Shown in pieces: positions 63,848 to 64,000 of a stretch of 64,000 nt of DNA. The notes under the pieces were generated by a model, which was given only the letters and a program-made list of their open reading frames with translations, was not told where the DNA came from and made no database searches. The translations under genes and the position numbers were made by a program. Source of the stretch: Botryotinia globosa (taxonomy: Eukaryota > Ascomycota > Leotiomycetes > Helotiales > Sclerotiniaceae); assembly GCA_014898425.1 (NCBI GenBank), contig RCSZ01000004.1, positions 1,612,001 through 1,676,000 on the forward strand. Reading direction: 5' to 3'. The first letter of the stretch is position 1, and each line of letters starts with the position of its first letter.

Positions 63848-64000
63848 TAGTAGAATCTATGCAATTTTCAATCGATACAACATCAGCCTTAAAATCCAAT
63901 TTTCCCCTGTCCCAGCCCTTTTCTCAAGCATTCCGAGTTCATGTTCAATATCCAGATGCAAGTCGTTCAGTAATGCTTTTGCGTAGGTAAAGCTTCCCAT

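Overview
The window is nuclear DNA of a filamentous ascomycete (Pezizomycotina, probably Leotiomycetes). The evidence is a CreA repressor whose two fingers are nearly identical to other Pezizomycotina CreA proteins, short spliceosomal introns (about 46-135 bp, GT...AG with CTAAC/CTGAC-like branch sites), fungal-specific families (ROT1, Mtr10, membrane-anchored histidine phosphatase, Zn2Cys6 regulator), microsatellite-rich intergenic DNA and AT-rich tracts with C-to-T/G-to-A decay resembling RIP. The species cannot be fixed by reading alone.

Layout. Positions 1-28,000 are gene-poor. The only gene I can support there is intronless creA (minus strand, 7628-8935), flanked by about 7.6 kb on one side and 19 kb on the other. 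That space holds microsatellites, pyrimidine-rich tracts, a G-quadruplex-type (TTGGGGG)n run, an AT-rich decayed transposon island (about 11,930-13,560), a hAT-type miniature transposon with an intact 8-bp target duplication (15,911-16,311), a TA-flanked mariner-type miniature element (22,993-23,356) and a less decayed relative of the AT-rich island near 26.7 kb.

From 28 to 39 kb all genes are on the plus strand: a short-chain dehydrogenase with a possible mitochondrial presequence, an unrecognised cysteine-containing protein followed by a 14-bp tandem repeat, an ORC4 with AT-hooks and two PHD fingers, and a long proline-rich orphan.

From 39.8 to 62.5 kb the DNA is gene-dense, strands alternate, and most genes are housekeeping: exocyst Sec5 (-), NAD-isocitrate dehydrogenase catalytic subunit (+), membrane-anchored phytase-like histidine acid phosphatase (+), ROT1 (-), 5-formyltetrahydrofolate cyclo-ligase (+), SmE (-), Mtr10 importin (+), a BED-like/Zn2Cys6 regulator (-) and a secreted acid sphingomyelinase-like phosphodiesterase (+). 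Three pairs are head-to-head with 325-474 bp shared promoters. A third, TA-flanked, miniature element lies at 63,376-63,847. The genes do not form one pathway. Exon structures were derived by hand from reading frames and splice signals; every junction given keeps the frame.
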